Assembly (NCBI RefSeq): GCF_964340395.1
Contig: NC_135549.1
Coordinates: 33,771,832-33,835,831, forward strand
Direction of reading: 5' to 3'
DNA: 64,000 nt
From: Glandiceps talaboti
Lineage: Eukaryota > Hemichordata > Enteropneusta > Spengelidae
Every line of letters begins with the position of its first letter. Position 1 is the stretch's first letter. The notes under the pieces were generated by a model. It made no database searches. It worked only from the letters and a program-made list of their open reading frames with translations, and was not told where the DNA came from. Positions 58,801 to 64,000 of the stretch are shown here, piece after piece. The position numbers and the translations under genes are program-made.

Positions 58801-61800
58801 AAATGTTGGTAACATTTCCTTTCAACATGTCTGTCATCATTGAAGGGTCTGAGAAAAGGAATATATGAGTACAACATATGTTCTTGGTGCTTGTGGTATC
58901 ACAGCGACAAAAACAATATCATCATATAACATGTGTATATGCAACGATTGTAACAGTTCACCACATACTATATGTATCCATAGTCAAGTACAAAAATACC
59001 AAGGTAGTGCAGCTACATGTACATTTGTACATGTACAATGTATGCAAACTGCCTCAGTGTTGTGTTACATGTATCTACATGTGTATCCATCCCAAGATAC
59101 AATAGAATACAAAACTGCATTGCTACCTTTGTGTTTTTATTAGGGGTTGAAATGTCTGTGTGTGTGTCTGTATCACCATTTTCTATGAAATGACTGGCTC
59201 AATTCAAACAAAATTTTCTGAACGTGTTCCGTAGGGTAATGGCAAGAACTGATTAGGTTTTGGTAAACATTCCATTAATATTAATGAGCAAATTAAGTAA
59301 TTAATGGCTTTCTGTAATTAGGCTATATCTCGAAATTACATGCTTCAAATTCATAAATAACTTCAATTTTTACTTGGTACATACATTTGCGATACCAAAG
59401 GGCAACTGTCTTGAAAAGATTATCGATTTAGCTTTTAGTTTTAATAATTTATTGGCATATTTCAGTAATTAGACGCGGTGGCCACACAAATGAAAGCTGT
59501 TGTTTCTGGTCAGGAAATGTTGTCTAAAGTGGTGTGGCGAAGCGAATTTGTTTGTTAATTGTTCATGATTAGTTCCCTGAAGTAGCAATTGATGTAGGGA
59601 GAGTTATATTGTGTTTCCCTTGGATCTGCACTCTGCACTGGCTGGACAAACATGAAAAAAAACATGATCGAGGCGGGGTATTTAAGTAATGCAAACTGAC
59701 CAGAAAACAATTCTTTTTTTTTTCTTGGCCTTAAAATACATGTAGGTTTACAATGGGTGCGGAGTTCACAAACAGGTGAAATATTTATCATCGTTTCAAT
59801 TTTGTCAAATATGGACATATCATTTTCAAATTTCACAAACTAATGCGCAGATGAATATAGAGAAATCGTATCTTTTTAGATTTTCAATTAGAAGTTTAGG
59901 AAGTATTATATTGACTTCGAACCATCTCATTTTTACTGTGTTCTTTCCGATTTCCCCAGATAACAAACCACTGCTGTTTGTTGCAAGGCTTGTACGGTAC
60001 ATAATCATTTATCTAGCTCTGTATCTCAGGATATAAATACACTCTCACATATTTATCAAGTGTAATAATCTATAATTTATACCGAAATGTATGTGGTCAA
60101 AATATGGAAAATAGACCAAGCCTACGAAGAACATTTTGGAACAATGTATCAATAATGGTGACCTATACCTTGACCTCTATATAATTATTGTACAGTGAGG
60201 GCACGCCACTCAACAAAATCTTGACAATTTTCCTGTAGTGTTTGAAGGTTGTGAAATAGTCTATACATGTATGTGACGAGTAGACAAACTGACTTGTAAA
60301 CTCGTGGTGAGACAGAAGGAAGTTCAACACGCACATGCCGATAGTTGTGTTAGTGCAGCAGAAACTTATAGGATTTGGAGCAGATGGTACATCTGTCGGT
60401 CGAAATAGGAATGTAATACACTTTTAATACCCAGTGACGAAGTAGGGCAATAATACCGTATCACTTTACTGTATTAAAGTTGTTAAACTAGCTGTTATGA
60501 TGCTTACCATGAAGTACAAATACATTTGTATATGTAAACTTTCTGATGAGTAATTATAGCTGCAGCAATGTTATGTGGGTTTGAATTTCATTTATTATTT
60601 GCCGTGGAAACGGGTGTGCATATCCCGGGTATGTAGGGGATCATGAAAGCTGAGTGAAGTCGAGGATGGCAAGCTTTCCTGTGCTGAGAATAGGAGGTGG
60701 GCATTTGAACAACATTTTTGACAACTAACTTTTATTGAAAAATCACAGATATAGAGCTAAATTTCATGCATAAATCCTGAAATTGCAAGACTATACCCTT
60801 ACGGAAGGCATTCAGTTTAAAACTGGTTGTTAAAGGAAGCAATCACACATACAAAAATCTACAAAATGTCCAAAGTACAATGTACATGTATTTTATAAAG
60901 TTCCCGATCAAAGTTATTGCAAAGTATGAAATCTATGAAGTTTTACTAGATTTCTGTCCCCTCTCATGGGAATGCAAAACCTTGGAAACATACTATTGTG
61001 ATCAGTGTGGTATATTATATTATACCAATATATTTATTGATGGCGCAAATTGAGAGATCTGATTGGTCTAGATCTAAAATGAGTGATAACGCACGGTTGG
61101 CACACGTTCAAATTTTCGTGTTTACTGTTCATCTACGAATGTTGTAGTCCGCAGTGATTGATAGTGATCTCTGTGAATTTTCACAGGAGGATTTTCTCAA
61201 TGAGACAATAGTTTATGAGAAAATATGAAGAAAATTTCAAAAGCAGCTGAGTTATCGTGTATTTGTACAAGTCATCGCCTACTAAGGTCAAGGCATGCAC
61301 ACGATCGGTTCTACTTCCAGCCTCGGCTGGCAACTGGAGATGGAGTGGAAACAAGTGAGTGTGTCTTGTCATAAAAATAAAGCAAGTGTAAGAGCTTACA
61401 CTGACCGACTTGCCATCAATCTAAATAGAAATTTGTCTGGGATCCTGTCCTACAGTATCAGTCATCAATCCGAGAGGGAAACCCCCAAACCAGAAAATCT
61501 ACTGATGTAACTTCCAGTAAATACATTGTAAATATCAACCTGCTGCCATGTCTACATTTTTGTATCTTCTCACTCCACCGAGTTGTGAAGCTGGCCGGGC
61601 ACGAAGCATGCTGTATTCAATAAACCACTTCAAGTTTATACCTTGAGTCAAACAGGCTGTTTATTCATAACTGTATACTTTTAATGAGCCAATCAATGTA
61701 TAGATTATCCCTAGAAATGAGTAGCAGATAAAATAAATCCAGTGATGACACTCATGGTCGAAGCATTTGTCAGATCAGCTGGCTTGAAAGCGTTATTGTT

Positions 61801-62203
61801 ATGCAAATTATTCAGGGGGCTGGGCAAATGAATCTAGAAACCCTTAGTTCTTATCTTGTTTCCGATTTTTTTTACATGTACTGGTATAATATAATACTAG
61901 CGATAAACCACCCCCTGGGGAATACATGGACCACTCGGTTTTGACCAGGGAACTCAATATATGCACTTGCTATCACTTGTGCATATATTTCATTCACTGG
62001 TCAAAACAGAGTGGTATACCATCCCCAGCGGAAAGTTTATTGCTCACACACACAAGGTGTCTCACTATTTTAATTCAATTAAAAAATTAATGAATAACAT
62101 AACACATACCTGTCATTGGATTCTTGACATTACCCTGTCTCTTTTGTGTCATGAAAAAACCCTTGTCCTTGTCATTAAAGTAATACTTCCTCATGATGTA
62201 TGA
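52753..62203 (-). CDS. EMC3: EMC3, ER membrane protein complex subunit 3 (five 3' exons)
   Basis: EMC3 is a core membrane subunit of the ER membrane protein complex, an Oxa1-superfamily insertase for tail-anchored and multipass proteins. Five minus-strand exons (564 bp, about 187 residues plus stop) join in phase. Motifs in order: [106 protein letters not shown], then [12 protein letters not shown] and VEEELLAN. The family is about 260 residues, so the N-terminal ~70 residues (first transmembrane segment) lie beyond 64000 or are unseen. The ending differs from vertebrates in the last dozen residues. The last intron contains a large minisatellite. Converges on the CLC gene. Confidence 0.95.
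53010..55059. repeat. 33-bp minisatellite, about 62 copies
   Basis: Unit GTCCAATGGTATGATAGGAG + AAAGAAGTGTGTG (33 bp). Variants occur at few positions: GTATGATA or GTTTGATA; TAGGAGA or TAAGAGA; GTGGTCC or GTAGTCC. Because 33 is divisible by 3 the array stays open in several frames on both strands, giving a 760-codon minus-strand frame of 11-residue repeats ([11 protein letters not shown]). It sits in the last EMC3 intron. Confidence 0.95.
55065..55882 (-). mobile_element. Family A element, copy 5 (reverse)
   Basis: Reverse orientation directly against the end of the 33-bp array; tail units, core repeats, (CAGA)n, then hairpin CACTACTGAACCTCTGTTCA...GTGCTAAAAA. Confidence 0.65.
56160..56810 (+). 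mobile_element. LINE C-terminal fragment in last EMC3 intron
   Basis: Plus-strand frames give [19 protein letters not shown], then [20 protein letters not shown] and [15 protein letters not shown], the usual CR1/L2-like C-terminal pattern, with an (ATT)n tail at 56786-56806. Confidence 0.75.
56838..56878 (+). repeat. Detached monomer of the 33-bp minisatellite
   Basis: TATGATAGGAGAAAGAAGTG followed by TGTGTGGTTCAATGGTATG: one unit, same orientation, in the same EMC3 intron 1.8 kb from the array. Confidence 0.85.
56963..57045 (-). CDS. EMC3: EMC3 exon ([13 protein letters not shown])
   Basis: Minus-strand acceptor TTCTAG, donor GTTAGA; phase 1 to 0. It reads [20 protein letters not shown] then DPSKAFK. 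Confidence 0.95.
57476..57637 (-). CDS. EMC3: EMC3 exon (KVPFPLT...[13 protein letters not shown])
   Basis: Minus-strand acceptor TTACAG, donor GTAAGT; phase 1 to 1. It reads [20 protein letters not shown] then [20 protein letters not shown] and ending LGENN. Near-invariant family signature. Confidence 0.97.
57835..57872 (-). repeat. Family A end fragment
   Basis: CCACCAATGGCGTTGTAGTA + CAACTGTACAG is the reverse of the family A terminal sequence; the rest is absent. Confidence 0.5.
57885..58130 (+). repeat. Family B core fragment
   Basis: Two core units with AATTAAGCTATATCTTTGGA and TTTGGTGCATATACC-type blocks, without ends. Confidence 0.55.
58580..58602 (+). repeat. Poly-C tract
   Basis: An uninterrupted run of over 20 C, beside CCCCCC/GGGGGG inverted pieces to 58640; may be a decayed end of the G-tract element family. 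Confidence 0.85.
58744..58848 (-). CDS. EMC3: EMC3 exon ([12 protein letters not shown])
   Basis: Minus-strand acceptor CTCAG, donor GTAAGT; phase 1 to 1. It reads [20 protein letters not shown] then [15 protein letters not shown], a conserved cytosolic-to-membrane transition of EMC3. Confidence 0.95.
59140..59475 (+). mobile_element. Family B fragment, copy 4
   Basis: GGGGTTGAAATGTCTGTGTG + TGTGTCTG head, CTGGCTCAATTCAAACAAAA as in 21540, then one core unit and part of a second. Confidence 0.6.
60325..60430 (+). pseudogene. Possible hAT-type transposase fragment
   Basis: A short frame reads [17 protein letters not shown], similar to the FGADGAS motif of hAT-derived proteins. Only ~25 residues, so uncertain. 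Confidence 0.35.
60795..60840 (+). repeat. Family B end fragment
   Basis: CCCTTACGGAAGGCATTCAG + TTTAAAACTGG matches the ends at 2978 and 22095. Confidence 0.5.
62110..62203 (-). CDS. EMC3: EMC3 exon (MRKYYFN)
   Basis: On the minus strand the acceptor is TTGAAG before 62203 and the donor GTATGT follows 62110; phase 0 to 1. It reads [20 protein letters not shown] then [11 protein letters not shown]. Confidence 0.92.
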
Positions 62204-62602
62204 CTTCAAGAAAACAAAAGAAATCAGAGTTTAACAAGACTCCATAAAATATCAATGTACATACATTGTAGTCATAAGCTGGTTGTTGTACATGTACAAT
62301 GTCATACACTAATCAGTTAGGGACTATATGTCTGTCTTCTGCAATTTAAGTTTGTCATTAAGAAGGAAGGTTAAGATCAAAGCTTTAGTCATGGCAGACT
62401 TTGGTGTAGCTTTGTGTGAGAAAGGAAAATTCAATGAAAGAAATTGAGCAAGCGTAGTGTGGTTTCTTTGTCCATCCACCACACCATCATGAATGTTCGA
62501 ATATTCACTACATTGCATTGGAACACATGCGTTCATACTTTATGACGATAAACATCAATGTACAAATGTAAGCAGCACTAATGTTTAGTGTACATTCATA
62601 AA

Positions 62603-62822
62603 GTCTACACCAAGCCACCACTCTGGATACCTATTCCACCTGTACGTCTAGATCTTTTCTTTTCAAAAGTATCAATGTATTGAGCTTTAAAACGTAGGTC
62701 AACTTTGTTTGAAAGTGACTTTTGTTTCGTCATTTTAATCATATTCGCTCGGGATGTGTAAGTTTGGAGCTCTAAGCTTGACGGAAAATCGGAAGTAAGT
62801 TTACCGGCTGCTACATACAAAT
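62603..62822 (-). CDS. Unidentified coding-like exon nested in EMC3 intron
   Basis: Open frame of about 73 codons ending in TAG, preceded on the minus strand by a good acceptor (TATGTAG). It is polar and basic: TYTSRANMIKMTKQKSLSNK then VDLRFKAQYIDTFEKKRSRR and a terminal GGIGIQSGGLV. Composition looks like real protein rather than repeat, but I do not recognise the family. It does not continue EMC3 (wrong sequence; the next EMC3 exon begins in phase 0 at 62203). Could be the last exon of a nested gene or a retrocopy. Confidence 0.4.
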
Positions 62823-63124
62823 TGTCATCGATAATCTACATGATTTTTAGATAGAATAGAATGTATTACTAGTTAGCCTGGAATTAGACATGTAACTAAT
62901 TAATGTGGGGGCGTGGTCTCTGGGAAAACACAAAAAAAAATCTTCTCAAAGACAAGGCCGATTGGCTTGAAATTTGGTGGCATCTTGGCGACATGGTCCA
63001 AAAACTTAACAGATTTTTTATTGATTATTATGCAAATGAAAGGTATTTGAATATTGAATCCAAGATGGCCACCAGACCATGTGACTGATTGGCTTTGTTA
63101 AGTCACTAATAAAAGTCACAAAAA

Positions 63125-63330
63125 TGCTTTTCTAAAAGGTGAGTCTTAACTTTAGTTGTAAAAGACGATAGTTCATCGCACTCTCTGATATCAAGAGGGA
63201 GACTGTTGCAGCATTGGAGAAAGCCCATTTCCCATATGATGATTTTACCGGATTAATTTTGACAAGCAGCTTGGACTTAGAGCGTAGATTATGGCTGGGT
63301 TCATAAAACTTCAGAAACTGGGATATGTAT
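63125..63330 (-). mobile_element. LINE C-terminal fragment
   Basis: Minus strand reads PPYISQFLKFYEPSHNLRSK then YGKWAFSNAATVSLL, the terminal region of LINE ORF2. Confidence 0.6.
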
Positions 63331-63369
63331 GGTGGAGCTGTGTCATGTACTTTAAATGTATACATGTAT

Positions 63370-64000
63370 GTGATCAGAAGTACATGTACATTTTGTACAT
63401 GTACAATGTATATTCAATTCAATTCAATTTGATAACTCTATTATCTGTATATGAATGCGGAAATTTGTCTTTAGCCTAAAAATACAATTTACAAAACAAT
63501 TTACACAAGTACAATATACATGTACATTCTGTGAGTTTACAATTCTCTTTACAATGAGTTTAAAATAGACACAGCTGTTGGAACGAACAATTCTTTGAAG
63601 AGGTTTTTCCATGCAAGAGGCATTCTGTAATGGCATCCAGATGGGAGCTTTAATATCAAAAGAGTTGTGTAAGGGATGCATACATGTACATGTATGGTCA
63701 TTGACAATTTTCTGAGCTTTCCTGTTAACTGCTGTATGATAGTGACATGCCAATGTAATTTGATGACAGCCAATGATCTCCTCTCCTGTGTTTACAATTC
63801 ATGTTATGTACATTGTACCTTGAATTAAACCCACTCAGATATTGGAAGCAAAAGGAGGTTTTGAAGAATTCCAGTAAAAGGTGGTCATATTTTCTGGTTA
63901 TACAAATGTAGTTATTAACAATCAACACTATGCAATTGCAAGATGTTGGTGTCAAAAAAATTACACATTTGGCTGTTATATTATGGCAAACTTCAAACTT
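63370..64000. other. EMC3 intron or upstream, no exon seen
   Basis: Rich in TACATGTACA motifs. I looked for the EMC3 N-terminal exon on the minus strand and did not find it. Confidence 0.5.

Larger units (their letters stand above)
59476..62109. other. EMC3 intron, unassigned part
   Basis: Apart from the small hAT-like piece and a family B end, only short frames. 61500-61690 (TATTCAATAAACCACTTCAA with a downstream T/G-rich region) could be a worn LTR, but no partner is visible. Confidence 0.4.

Noticed and set aside
61500-61690. Solo LTR
   Set aside because: Only an AATAAA and a TG start were seen; no matching CA end, duplication or partner, so not called.
62204-64000. EMC3 N-terminal exon within the window
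   Set aside because: I found no minus-strand segment resembling the first transmembrane region or ending with the expected phase-0 donor.

Overview
The window is animal (metazoan) nuclear DNA. It is AT-rich and full of introns. Its two recognisable host genes are split into short exons with canonical GT/AG borders whose phases join without error. The repeat content (a Polinton, a Penelope-type GIY-YIG fragment, CR1/Jockey-like LINE pieces, pearl/Helentron-like elements with GTCT or GT microsatellites) suggests a marine invertebrate bilaterian, but I cannot name the phylum.

Plus strand, 4462-50988: 16 exons of a CLC chloride channel of the CLC-1/2/K branch. Together they encode about 665 residues, from the GSGIP selectivity motif through both CBS domains to a TAG stop. 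The 5' exons (about 110-150 residues, first helices) lie before the window. Two pore positions are unusual. The external gating glutamate of GKEGP is valine, as in vertebrate ClC-K. The conserved chloride-coordinating tyrosine near helix R is phenylalanine.

Minus strand, 62203-52753: five exons of EMC3, a subunit of the ER membrane protein complex insertase. They give the last ~187 residues; the N-terminal exon(s) lie beyond 64000. The two genes converge tail to tail with 1.8 kb between their stop codons.

Almost everything else is mobile or repetitive DNA inside introns. CLC intron 10 (17744-25870) holds a decayed 7.5-kb Polinton (18115-25607) with ~1-kb inverted ends, a chromodomain integrase, capsid-like fragments and a nuclease-like ORF with AT-hooks; a separate piece of the same terminal repeat sits at 12225-12640. 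Three TWA-flanked, G-tract-rich Harbinger-like elements (27072-28921, 34567-35665, 37853-38811) occur; the third interrupts ORF1 of a LINE at 37470-42680. A Mutator-like MITE with a perfect 9-bp duplication lies at 9116-9334. Two families of tandem-core elements recur many times: family A has a terminal hairpin and microsatellite, family B has an ~150-bp core. The last EMC3 intron holds a 62-copy, 33-bp minisatellite (53010-55059) that is open in several frames on both strands and produces spurious long ORFs. I recognise no rRNA, convincing tRNA, CRISPR array or bacterial-type operon.
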